Positions 1 through 6,742 of a stretch of 27,475 bases of DNA are shown piece after piece. Positions within the stretch are counted from its first letter, which is position 1. The number at the start of each line of letters is the position of its first letter. Position numbers and translations under genes: made by a program. The stretch is from assembly GCA_900551095.1 (NCBI GenBank), contig URUJ01000012.1, positions 1 to 27,475 of the forward strand, read 5' to 3'. This DNA comes from an uncultured Anaerococcus sp. (GTDB taxonomy: Bacteria > Bacillota > Clostridia > Tissierellales > Peptoniphilaceae). Below the pieces are notes generated by a model. The model saw nothing but the letters and a program-made list of their open reading frames with translations, did not search any database and was not told the DNA's origin.

Positions 1-2
1 TA

Positions 3-56
3 CGTGAAGGTGGTAGAACAGTAGCATCAGGAGTTGTTTCTAAGATAATTAAATAA
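3..56 (+). CDS. tuf: Elongation factor Tu, C-terminal end (partial)
   Basis: The window opens inside a reading frame whose last 17 residues begin REGGRTVASGVV and end SKIIK before a TAA stop. This is the highly conserved C-terminal barrel end of elongation factor Tu (REGGRTVGAGVVSKI in most bacteria). EF-Tu is the cytoplasmic GTPase that delivers aminoacyl-tRNA to the ribosome. Only the tail is present, so nothing can be said of the start, the promoter or whether fusA lies upstream. A strong terminator follows 35 bases after the stop. Confidence 0.88.
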   Translation, partial: REGGRTVASGVVSKIIK

Positions 57-90
57 TCTAGTAAGATTATAAAGTTAAAAACAATACTCA

Positions 91-120
91 AAAAGACAGA
101 CTTAGGGTCTGTCTTTTTTT
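91..120. terminator. Intrinsic terminator after tuf, probably bidirectional
   Basis: An 11-bp perfect stem (AAAAGACAGAC paired with GTCTGTCTTTT, loop TTAGG) is followed by a T-run on the plus strand. The A-run on its left side gives a T-run on the minus strand too, so it can also end the minus-strand Crp/Fnr gene that stops at 148. Confidence 0.9.
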
Positions 121-147
121 GTAAAAACTATTAAATTATAAAATACA

Positions 148-786
148 TTAAAGGTTAAAACTTTTATCAAGTATTTTTATATAAGAACTTCCCAATTCAA
201 TAAATCCATCATCAGCCATTTTTGATAGTTCTCTTGAAAGGCTTGGTCTTGTTGTGGAGAGGTAATCGGCTAGGTCTTCTCTTTTCATGGAGAGGATTAC
301 CTTGCCGTCTTTTTCGTTTTCAAGTAGGTATTTGCCAATTTTTTGGCGGAGACTAGCTTGTGATGTGATTTGGTTTTTCTTTGATAGGGCCAGGCATTTT
401 TTTGATAGGAAATTTATATAGGACCTTAAGAAATTTTCTGGGCATGGTGGTTCGAATATTTTCCTAAAGTCTTTGATAATTAGGATTTTACAATCTGTCG
501 CACACTCAGAGTCAAAGTCGAAGGGCTCTCCTAGGTAGGAGTAGACTTCACCGAAAAGCGTAGGATTGGTGAAGTTTTGGAAGATAAACCTCTTGCCGTT
601 AGAATCGATTTGGTAGACATTGAGAGCCCCTTCTATAAGATAGAAAAGATCTCCGCTAGATTCTCCATACCTAAAAATATATTCTCCCTTTGAATAGGTT
701 TTTTCTACAAATTCTGTCTTAGACCTTATAAGATTAAGGTCCTCGTCTGATAAGTTTTTAAAAATTTTAATATTTTTTATATCCAT
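148..786 (-). CDS. Crp/Fnr-family transcriptional regulator (next to hcp)
   Basis: A 212-residue Crp/Fnr-type regulator. Residues ~8-120 form the cyclic-nucleotide-binding-like beta barrel (GEYIFRYGE, then LFYLIEGALNVY). The C-terminal winged helix-turn-helix has the recognition helix STTRPSLSRELSKM at ~178-191. A GTG six bases upstream (at 792) would add two residues, but the AGAAAGGA ribosome-binding site lies 1 base from the GTG and 6-7 bases from the ATG at 786, so the ATG is chosen. There is no N-terminal cysteine cluster as in Fnr, so oxygen sensing by a [4Fe-4S] cluster is unlikely. It lies downstream of hcp on the same strand, with its own TATAAT and a terminator between, and RPSLSRE-type regulators are common beside hcp in Clostridia. 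It is a plausible regulator of hcp (inference); ligand unknown. Confidence 0.85.
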   Translation of the reverse strand: MDIKNIKIFKNLSDEDLNLIRSKTEFVEKTYSKGEYIFRYGESSGDLFYLIEGALNVYQIDSNGKRFIFQNFTNPTLFGEVYSYLGEPFDFDSECATDCKILIIKDFRKIFEPPCPENFLRSYINFLSKKCLALSKKNQITSQASLRQKIGKYLLENEKDGKVILSMKREDLADYLSTTRPSLSRELSKMADDGFIELGSSYIKILDKSFNL

Positions 787-808
787 TGGCACATCCTTTC
801 TAAGTCCT

Positions 809-814
809 ATTATA
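809..814 (-). promoter_or_regulatory. -10 element for the 148-786 regulator
   Basis: On the minus strand a perfect TATAAT lies ~22 bases before the ATG at 786. The -35 side falls in the T-run of the hcp terminator and matches the consensus poorly. The regulator can probably be transcribed separately from hcp. Confidence 0.5.
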
Positions 815-823
815 CTTCAATTG

Positions 824-854
824 CAAATAAAAAAGCCGGCACTTTTGTGCCGAC
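824..854 (-). terminator. Intrinsic terminator after hcp
   Basis: On the minus strand, starting 10 bases past the hcp stop, GTCGGCAC pairs with GTGCCGGC (one G-U) around an AAAA loop and is followed by TTTTTTATTT. Confidence 0.88.
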
Positions 855-864
855 GATTTTAATT

Positions 865-2481
865 TTAGCCTATCATTTTTTCCATATCTTCTTCAACTGT
901 AGTATTTGGTGCGATATTGAAATTTTCTACCAAGAAGTCTACAACTGTTGGGCTTAAGAAGGCTGGAAGTGTTGGTCCTAGGTGGATACTTTTAACTCCT
1001 AGAGATAGTAGGGCAAGTAACACTATTACAGCCTTTTGCTCATACCAAGCGATGTTGTATTCAATTGGTAATTCGTTTATATCATCAAGTTCAAAGGCGT
1101 CTTTAAGAGCAAGGGCGATTTGAACTAATGAGTATGAGTCGTTACATTGACCTGCGTCGAGGACTCTTGGAATACCGTTAATGTCGCCAAGGCCTAGCTT
1201 GTTGTAGCGGTATTTTGCACATCCTGCTGTTAGGATTATTGTGTCCTTTGGTAGGGCTTGTGCGAAGTCTGTGTAATAGTTTCTCTTTGAGCTTCTGCCG
1301 TCACAGCCTGCCATTACAACAAATTTTCTGATATTTCCTTCATTTACTTCATTAATTACCTTATCTGCAAGGGCTAAGACTTGGTTGTGGGCAAAACCAC
1401 CTACAACTTTGATGTCTTCAAGGTTTTCTGGTGCTTGGCAAGATTTTGCCATTTCAATTATAGCTGAGAAATCTTTATATCCATTTTCATCAGCTTCTAT
1501 ATGTTTTGCACCTGGGAAACCTGCGTTAGATGTTGTAAACATCTTATCTAAGTAGGTATTGTTTTTCTTTGGTGGGACAATACAGTTGGTTGTCATTAAG
1601 ATTGGACCATTAAATTTCTCGAATTCTTCGTTTTGTTTCCACCAAGCATTACCGTAGTTGCCGTGGAAGTTGTCATATTTCTTAAATTCTGGGTAATAAT
1701 TTGCTGGAAGCATCTCAGAGTGGGTGTAGACATCAACGCCTGTTCCCTTTGTTTGTTCAAGAAGCATTTTCATATCGTGTAGGTCGTGGCCAGAAATTAG
1801 GATTCCTGGGTTTTTGCCGCTAGAAAAGTCTACTTCTGTGATTTCTGGATTGCCGTAAGTTTCGGTGTTGGCCTTATCTAAAAGTGCCATAGCTTTTACA
1901 CCGTGGTTTCCTGTTTCGATTACAAGATTGATTAAATCGTTAATTTCCTTATCGTTTTTTGTTGTTTCAGAAAGTGCCTTTGCTATAAAAGTGTCTACTT
2001 CTTCGTCAGTGTAGCCTAGGACGTTTGCGTGGTGGTTGTAAGCTGCCATACCCTTTAGGCCGTAGGTTACAAGCTCTACAAGAGATCTTTCGTCTTCGTT
2101 AATTATATTTAGGACGCCAACTTCAATAGCCTTTCTTCTTAATTCATCGTTGTCATATGAAAGATATTTTTCTACATCAGAAAGGCCTTCTGTTCCGATT
2201 TTGCCCATGATTTTTTCCTTAAAGGCCATGGTTTTTTTAACTGCATCTAGGATTGCTTCTTCATCGAAGTTTGCATTTGTAATTGTGATAAATAGGTTGT
2301 TTGAAATTCTATCGTAGACTCTAGCACAAGCCTTACCTTTTTTTACAACTAGACCTGCTAGACCTTTTGTTGTATAGATTAATAGGTCTTGAAGATTTGC
2401 TACATCTTCGTTTTTGCCGCATACTCCAACTTTTGTGCAGCCTTTATTTCCTGCTGTTTCTTGACATTGATAACAAAACAT
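865..2481 (-). CDS. hcp: Hybrid-cluster protein (Hcp, NO/hydroxylamine reductase)
   Basis: A 538-residue cytoplasmic Fe-S enzyme of the prismane/hybrid-cluster family, implicated in detoxifying nitric oxide and hydroxylamine in anaerobes. The N-terminus MFCYQCQETAGNKGC has the class I cysteines C3, C6, C15 and C21 for the proximal cluster. Hybrid-cluster ligand regions are visible: GHDLHD (His), TTNCIVPP (Cys), MAGCDGRSSKRNYY (Cys), TAGCAKYRYNKL (Cys) and DAGQCNDSYS (Cys). A start ten codons upstream (2511) is open, but the family always begins at MFCYQCQ, a GAGGT site sits ~7 bases before 2481, and the predicted promoter places the transcript start near 2516, leaving a sensible 35-base leader. 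Length is normal. It is probably activated from a palindrome at 2551-2564. Confidence 0.96.
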   Translation of the reverse strand: MFCYQCQETAGNKGCTKVGVCGKNEDVANLQDLLIYTTKGLAGLVVKKGKACARVYDRISNNLFITITNANFDEEAILDAVKKTMAFKEKIMGKIGTEGLSDVEKYLSYDNDELRRKAIEVGVLNIINEDERSLVELVTYGLKGMAAYNHHANVLGYTDEEVDTFIAKALSETTKNDKEINDLINLVIETGNHGVKAMALLDKANTETYGNPEITEVDFSSGKNPGILISGHDLHDMKMLLEQTKGTGVDVYTHSEMLPANYYPEFKKYDNFHGNYGNAWWKQNEEFEKFNGPILMTTNCIVPPKKNNTYLDKMFTTSNAGFPGAKHIEADENGYKDFSAIIEMAKSCQAPENLEDIKVVGGFAHNQVLALADKVINEVNEGNIRKFVVMAGCDGRSSKRNYYTDFAQALPKDTIILTAGCAKYRYNKLGLGDINGIPRVLDAGQCNDSYSLVQIALALKDAFELDDINELPIEYNIAWYEQKAVIVLLALLSLGVKSIHLGPTLPAFLSPTVVDFLVENFNIAPNTTVEEDMEKMIG

Positions 2482-2522
2482 ATATTTACCTCTTTTCTTT
2501 ATTTTTTTCATCTTATAGTCTT

Positions 2523-2564
2523 ATTATATGATTGAAATAAGATAAATTCAGTAACTAATGTTAC
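2523..2564 (-). promoter_or_regulatory. hcp promoter with a Crp/Fnr-type palindrome at about -41.5
   Basis: On the minus strand TATAAT occupies 2528-2523, giving a transcript start near 2516. The -35 position (2546-2551) reads CTGAAT, a poor match. Directly upstream is the perfect inverted repeat GTAAC-N4-GTTAC (2551-2564), centred at 2557.5, about 41.5 bases from the predicted start. That is the classical class II activator position for Crp/Fnr proteins, and the poor -35 fits an activator-dependent promoter. Which of the two neighbouring regulators binds is not known. Confidence 0.7.
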
Positions 2565-2612
2565 AAAACGAAAAAAATTAAAATTTTTTAATTTAAAAGA
2601 TAAATCGCTACT

Positions 2613-2634
2613 ACTTAGCTAAGTTAAGTATAAT
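2613..2634 (+). promoter_or_regulatory. Promoter and 12-bp palindrome upstream of second Crp/Fnr gene
   Basis: TATAAT at 2629-2634 lies 19 bases before the ATG at 2653 and AAGGAG is at 2641-2646. The perfect palindrome ACTTAGCTAAGT (2613-2624) fills the space between the -35 and -10 positions, where a bound protein would repress. The -35 is weak. Confidence 0.5.
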
Positions 2635-2652
2635 ATAAAAAAGGAGTAGTTT

Positions 2653-3333
2653 ATGGATTTTTCAAACAAGGATAAGATTTCTTTATTTAAGTATATTACA
2701 GACGAAGATATTAAAAAATTTCGCAATAAACCAATAATAAGAACCTACAAAAGGGGTGAGGGGATATTTTCTTATGGTGATGAAGCAAATTTTATGTATA
2801 TAATTATCGAAGGTTTCGTTAAGATATCAATGTTTCTAACAGACGGTAGGGAGCAGGTTTTGTATACTTATGGAGGGGATGATTTTGTGGGAGCACACAA
2901 TTTATTAACAGACGAATCCTACCTTTATGAGGCAACTGCCCTTACAGAAGCTAGGGTGATTTTAATTTCCAAGCTCGATTTTGACAATATTTTGAAAAAT
3001 AATAAGGAAATTTTGCTAAAAATTTTAGACCAATCTTTTAAAAGAATTAGGAGAAGTGAGGAATTAATTGATAGGCTTGTAGGGATAAATGCGGATTTCA
3101 AAGTGGCTCAACTGCTTTTAGATCTTGCAAGAGATCTTGGAATAGTGACAAAAGATGGGATCAAAATAAAAAGCCATCTAACTCGTGAAGAATTGGGATC
3201 GTATTCGGGTGTTGTCAGAGAGACTTTTTCTCGCAAACTTTCATCCTTTGAAAAGATGGGAATAATCAAAATTATATCTAGAGATGAGATATTAATTACA
3301 AATATAAAAGCTCTTGAAAAGATGACATCTTAA
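2653..3333 (+). CDS. Crp/Fnr-family transcriptional regulator (divergent from hcp)
   Basis: A 226-residue Crp/Fnr protein, distinct from the one at 148-786. The effector barrel covers ~10-125 (RGEGIFSYGDEANFMYIIIEG), followed by a long dimerisation helix and a C-terminal winged helix-turn-helix at ~170-205. Its recognition helix, GVVRETFSRKLSSF, keeps the R-E-x-x-S-R pattern of Crp/Fnr proteins that read TGTGA/TTGAT-like half sites. No cysteine cluster is present. The AAGGAG site 6 bases before the ATG fixes the start. Divergent from hcp with a shared intergenic region that holds two palindromes, so it is a candidate activator of hcp and autorepressor (inference). The short gap to the next gene has its own promoter-like sequence, so co-transcription with the YkvI gene is uncertain. 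Confidence 0.88.
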   Translation: MDFSNKDKISLFKYITDEDIKKFRNKPIIRTYKRGEGIFSYGDEANFMYIIIEGFVKISMFLTDGREQVLYTYGGDDFVGAHNLLTDESYLYEATALTEARVILISKLDFDNILKNNKEILLKILDQSFKRIRRSEELIDRLVGINADFKVAQLLLDLARDLGIVTKDGIKIKSHLTREELGSYSGVVRETFSRKLSSFEKMGIIKIISRDEILITNIKALEKMTS

Positions 3334-3353
3334 GGGTCCAGAAGTTCTTTATC

Positions 3354-3381
3354 TTGTTAAAACATTTTGTTGTGGTATCAT
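3354..3381 (+). promoter_or_regulatory. Probable promoter of the YkvI-nitrilase operon
   Basis: TTGTTA (3354-3359) and TATCAT (3376-3381) are 16 bases apart, ending 17 bases before the ATG at 3399. Confidence 0.45.
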
Positions 3382-3398
3382 GATAAAATGGAGGAATT

Positions 3399-4664
3399 AT
3401 GAATAAACAAACATTTAAGATAATGCTCGCCTATGTAGGAGTCCTCACAGGGGCAGGACTTGCCTCAGGCCAAGAGCTTTTGCAATACTTTGTGTCGCTT
3501 GGAAAGACAGGAATTGTTGGAATAGCCTTGGTAGGAATCCTACATATATTAACCGGTGGGATTTTATTGAGTTTGGGTAGTCACTACCTTGCAACTGATC
3601 ATTCCGATGTTTTTGACGAGATTACCAATAAATTTATTTCGAAATTTATGGACCTATCGCTGATTTTTACTTGTTTTGTGATTGGTTTTGTAATGATAGC
3701 AGGAGCTGGCAGTAATCTGAACCAGGCTTTTGGACTAAATGTCAATATCGGCAGAGTAATCTGCGCTTTACTTATAATAGTTGTAGGTATGATGGATTTT
3801 GACAAGGTAAGCCAGGTTGTTGGCTCATTTACGCCCTTTATAGTTGGCTTTGTCCTTATAGGTTCTATTTATACCCTTGTTAATTTTAAGGGAGACTTAG
3901 CTTCTTTAGCTGATTTTGCCATAAAACTTCCGTCAAACTTTGACAATTTGGGCCTTGCAGTTTTAAATTACTTTGGTATGTGCCTTATGACAGCAGTTTC
4001 CATGGGACTTGTCCTGGGTGGAGATGAGCTTAGTACAACCAATGCCGGTAGAGGAGGACTACTTGGTGGAGCTATAGTTGGCGTCATGGGAGTTTTGATA
4101 ACTCTTACTTTATTAATAAGGGTAAATGACGTCTATGAGCTTGATATTCCAATGCTTTATATAATTGAAGACATAAGCCCTATCCTTGGTTTTGTTATGG
4201 CTTTGGTTATTTTTGGAATGATTTTTAATACAGGAATCTCACTTTTTTATGCCTTGGCAAGGAGATTTTCAAATGATGACGAAAAGCGTTTTAAAATCAT
4301 GCTTGTCCTTATAACTGGTCTTGGTTTTGGTCTTTCTTTTCTAGGATTTAAGAAATTAGTTTCGATTTTTTATCCAATAATCGGATACATTGGAATATTT
4401 ATGACGGCTCTTCTTATTTTTGCCTATTTAAAAGAAAGGTCCGCGATAAAACGTGAATCAATGAAAAGATTAGGAATTAGCCATTATATGAGAAAAAAAC
4501 TCGATGATGATATAGATTTCACTACCCAAGATGAAGTAAGGCTTAATAAACTAATTGATCGTTCTCATATTGATAATGAAGAAATCAAAGAGAAAGCTAA
4601 AGAAACCATCCAAGAAGCTATAGACAACGACGAAGAACCAATCGCTAACCAAGGGGATAATTAA
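3399..4664 (+). CDS. YkvI-family integral membrane protein (APC/LeuT-fold type transporter)
   Basis: A 421-residue multi-spanning protein with about ten hydrophobic segments between residues 5 and 345 and a charged cytoplasmic tail of ~75 residues rich in Asp, Glu and Lys. The first segment carries the family motif GVLTGAGLASGQELLQYF, in which small residues break the helix as in LeuT-fold transporters. This matches the Firmicute YkvI membrane family, related to amino-acid/cation symporters; the substrate is unknown. GGAGG lies just before the ATG. The next gene, a nitrilase-superfamily hydrolase, starts 19 bases after the stop, so the pair is probably one operon and the hydrolase may act on an amide or nitrogen compound the carrier moves (inference). 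Confidence 0.82.
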   Translation: MNKQTFKIMLAYVGVLTGAGLASGQELLQYFVSLGKTGIVGIALVGILHILTGGILLSLGSHYLATDHSDVFDEITNKFISKFMDLSLIFTCFVIGFVMIAGAGSNLNQAFGLNVNIGRVICALLIIVVGMMDFDKVSQVVGSFTPFIVGFVLIGSIYTLVNFKGDLASLADFAIKLPSNFDNLGLAVLNYFGMCLMTAVSMGLVLGGDELSTTNAGRGGLLGGAIVGVMGVLITLTLLIRVNDVYELDIPMLYIIEDISPILGFVMALVIFGMIFNTGISLFYALARRFSNDDEKRFKIMLVLITGLGFGLSFLGFKKLVSIFYPIIGYIGIFMTALLIFAYLKERSAIKRESMKRLGISHYMRKKLDDDIDFTTQDEVRLNKLIDRSHIDNEEIKEKAKETIQEAIDNDEEPIANQGDN

Positions 4665-4683
4665 TAAAAAGAGGTAATTTTCT

Positions 4684-5418
4684 ATGAAAATAGCTTTAGC
4701 AGCGGTAGGTTTTCTAACAAATAATTTAGATTATAACTTTTACAAAATTAAAGAAACGGTAAAAAAGTATGCTAGCCAGGCTGATTTGATTCTCTTTGGA
4801 GAAAGTTTTTTGCAAGGTTTTGATTGCCTAACTTGGGATTACTCAATATACATAGATATAGCTGTAAGTCAGGATTCATCAATAATAGATGAAATTAGAT
4901 CTTTGTTTAAAAAATATAAAGTAGCAGTTTCATTTGGCTATATAGAAAAGGATGAGGATAAGTTATACAGTAGTCAGTTAACTATCTCTAAGGATGGTGA
5001 AATATTAGATAATTTTAGACGTGTATCGACAGGATGGAAAGAACCTGTTGCAGATTTTCACTATGTGGAAGGTGAAGGATTTGGACAATTCTCTTACTTA
5101 GAGAAAACTATTTCAGTAGCTTTGTGTGGTGATTTATGGTATGCAGAAAACTGTATTCAAATGGAGAATTTAGATTCTGATATAGTTCTCTGGCCAGTTT
5201 ATACAGATTTTGACTTTAAAGAATGGAATGAAAGTTTAAAATACGAATATGCCGGGCAAGCTCAAAAATGTGGCAGTGATATTTTGTATGTTAACTCACA
5301 TTGTCTAGAGAAAAATAGTGACAATATAGCAAGAGGTGGAGCTTGTTTGTTTAATGAAGGAAAAATAGTGCATGAACTTCTAGCTGGGGAAGAAGGAGTT
5401 CTTATCGTTGAAGTATAG
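4684..5418 (+). CDS. Carbon-nitrogen hydrolase (nitrilase superfamily) with altered Lys motif
   Basis: A 244-residue nitrilase-superfamily protein, expected to hydrolyse a C-N bond in an amide or similar compound. The catalytic Glu is E40 (LFGESFLQGF) and the nucleophile Cys is C148 (VALCGDLW). The catalytic Lys is normally in YRKxHL after the strand that follows the GE-loop; here the matching stretch is NFRRVSTGWKEP (residues 110-121), so Arg occupies the position, or K119 a few residues on takes the role. I recall RRxSxGWK in related Firmicute proteins, so this may be a subfamily rather than decay. GAGG precedes the ATG. Probably co-transcribed with the upstream YkvI-type gene. Substrate unknown. 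Confidence 0.8.
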   Translation: MKIALAAVGFLTNNLDYNFYKIKETVKKYASQADLILFGESFLQGFDCLTWDYSIYIDIAVSQDSSIIDEIRSLFKKYKVAVSFGYIEKDEDKLYSSQLTISKDGEILDNFRRVSTGWKEPVADFHYVEGEGFGQFSYLEKTISVALCGDLWYAENCIQMENLDSDIVLWPVYTDFDFKEWNESLKYEYAGQAQKCGSDILYVNSHCLEKNSDNIARGGACLFNEGKIVHELLAGEEGVLIVEV

Positions 5419-5437
5419 TTGTCATTAGACAACTTTT
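5417..5437 (+). terminator. Weak stem-loop overlapping the nitrilase stop
   Basis: AGTTGTC pairs with GACAACT around ATTA, then TTTT. The 7-bp stem begins in the stop codon. The T-run is short, so read-through is likely. Confidence 0.4.
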
Positions 5438-5618
5438 GGATCATCTGTTTTATTAATTGCTGCAACGAATGAATGCTGATAGGTGTAAAGATAAAAAAAG
5501 TCACCCCTAGAGTTAGAAAATAAATTGTGGAGAGCCTGTTGGAAAATAAACACTTCCTGTCTTAACACCAAGTTTATGAACCAAGCTTTGAGTTACTTTG
5601 CACCAAAAAATTGAGACT
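5438..5618. other. Non-coding stretch, no convincing gene
   Basis: No reading frame with a ribosome-binding site is seen. A 42-codon minus-strand frame (5641 down to 5513) reads partly protein-like (LGVKTGSVYFPTGS near its end) but has no ribosome-binding site; it could be a degraded gene end. Confidence 0.4.
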
Positions 5619-5646
5619 TTGACGCAGGCGATTATAAGCATATTAT
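5619..5646 (+). promoter_or_regulatory. Near-consensus promoter with no gene directly behind it
   Basis: TTGACG (5619-5624) and TATTAT (5641-5646) are 16 bases apart, predicting a transcript start near 5653. No coding region begins before a terminator at 5731-5761. Confidence 0.5.
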
Positions 5647-5652
5647 AAAAGG

Positions 5653-5761
5653 CGTAGTTTAATATATAGACTAAAAGATAGCAGCTACTAAAATAAAGAT
5701 AATAAACAAGTAAACTTAATTTGATAAAAGAGTGCTCAGCAATGTCTTGGGCACTTTTTTT
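5653..5761 (+). ncRNA. Candidate small RNA (~108 nt) or attenuated leader
   Basis: The stretch runs from the predicted start of the 5619-5646 promoter to a T-tract terminator. Near its 5' end TAGTTTA pairs with TAGACTA (5655-5661 with 5667-5673, one G-U); the middle is A-rich and unpaired, and the 3' end is the terminator hairpin. This is the layout of a small regulatory RNA. Equally it could be a leader whose terminator controls the membrane-protein gene at 5822. No known RNA family is recognised. Confidence 0.35.
5731..5761 (+). terminator. Intrinsic terminator between nitrilase and PF06541-type gene
   Basis: AGTGCTCA pairs with TGGGCACT (one G-U), followed by seven T. It lies ~60 bases before the next gene and could act as an attenuator. 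Confidence 0.75.
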
Positions 5762-5821
5762 CGTCCCAATTTATTTCGGAGGTATAGTAATTTATATAAT
5801 AAAAAATAAGGAGGGGATTTT

Positions 5822-6610
5822 ATTAGATATTATATTGGGTATTTTTTTGTTTATGCTTTTATTGGCTGGATTATGGAGGTTTCCTTTCAGGCTGTTAAGA
5901 CTGGTAAATTTATTAATAGAGGTTTTTTGAACGGACCCTTGTGTCCGATTTACGGTTTTGGAGCCCTTGGAGTTATTTATTTTCTGACAGACATAGCTGA
6001 AACTAATAAATTATATTTATTTTTTGGGTCAATATTTATAGCGACAGCCCTAGAGCTTGTCGGGGGTTTCATTTTGGAGAAGATTTTCCACAAGAAATGG
6101 TGGGATTATTCCGAGATGAGATTTAATCTTGGTGGCTATATATGTGTTGAATTTTCAGTGATTTGGGGACTTGCTTGCTTTGTTCTTTATGAGGCAGTCC
6201 ATCCTATGATTGAAAGATTATTTGCCTTTTTAAGTCCTAAATTTATTTTTTATGCAAATGTAGTTTTGCTTATTATTTTTGCTATAGACTTAGCTCAAAC
6301 TATCCTAACCTTAGTTGGATTAAATAAGAAATTTAAACGACTTGAATCTGCAGGCCATGATATTAGAGAGGTTTCTGATGATATTGGCAAACACGTCTAC
6401 GACAGAACAATGAGTATAGAGGCCAAAAAAGAAGGATTTGAAAACAATCCAAGAGTTAAAGAAATCGAAGAAAGAAGAAATCGCAAGAAGGCGGAAATCC
6501 TTACTAAATTTGATAAGTTTGGTGAAAAGAGACTTCTTAGAGCCTTCCCTAACTTGGTAGAAGAGCTAGTTGATAGGGTAGAAAAAGATATAGAAGAATT
6601 AGATAAATAG
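5822..6610 (+). CDS. PF06541-type membrane protein (putative ABC transporter permease), AUU start
   Basis: A 262-residue membrane protein of the family annotated 'putative ABC transporter permease' (CmpB-type, PF06541), based on GKFINRGFLNGPLCPIYGFG, the WWDYSEMRFNLGGYIC stretch and ~5 membrane segments, then a charged coiled tail from ~residue 165. The first ATG (5873) begins mid-domain and has no ribosome-binding site. Upstream in the same frame, translation gives YFFVYAFIGWIMEV, the expected first membrane helix of the family. No ATG, GTG or TTG exists in this frame after the TAA at 5807. An excellent AAGGAGGGG (5808-5816) stands 7 bases before ATT at 5822, so AUU initiation is inferred. 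A TATAAT at 5795-5800 could serve it. The molecular role of the family is unproven. Confidence 0.78.
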   Translation: MRYYIGYFFVYAFIGWIMEVSFQAVKTGKFINRGFLNGPLCPIYGFGALGVIYFLTDIAETNKLYLFFGSIFIATALELVGGFILEKIFHKKWWDYSEMRFNLGGYICVEFSVIWGLACFVLYEAVHPMIERLFAFLSPKFIFYANVVLLIIFAIDLAQTILTLVGLNKKFKRLESAGHDIREVSDDIGKHVYDRTMSIEAKKEGFENNPRVKEIEERRNRKKAEILTKFDKFGEKRLLRAFPNLVEELVDRVEKDIEELDK

Positions 6611-6616
6611 AATCGA

Positions 6617-6672
6617 AAATGACCTTAATCAATATATCCGAGCAGCGGATAAAGATTTAAGGCCATTTTTTG
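6617..6672 (+). terminator. Composite terminator after the PF06541-type gene
   Basis: An outer stem AATGACCTTAATC with GATTTAAGGCCATT encloses an inner TATCCG/CGGATA hairpin and is followed by six T. On the minus strand the T-run is only TTTT, so it is a weak terminator for the ABC gene, whose 3' side otherwise holds only AT-rich sequence. Confidence 0.75.
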
Positions 6673-6742
6673 ATTTTTATATTTTTTTAAATGTATTATT
6701 TTTTTTAACTCTAGAAAATTTATATAATTTTCCATAAGTTTT

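Noticed and set aside
865..2511. Longer Hcp with ten extra N-terminal residues
   Set aside because: The predicted transcript starts near 2516 and the family begins at MFCYQCQ, so the start at 2481 is right.
5513..5641. 42-codon minus-strand frame in the gap after the nitrilase gene
   Set aside because: No ribosome-binding site and no recognised family; at most a remnant gene end.
5721..5930. TTG-started hydrophobic frame overlapping the PF06541-type gene
   Set aside because: It begins at a terminator and its hydrophobicity comes from the shifted reading of the true membrane segment; the real frame has the ribosome-binding site and family motifs.
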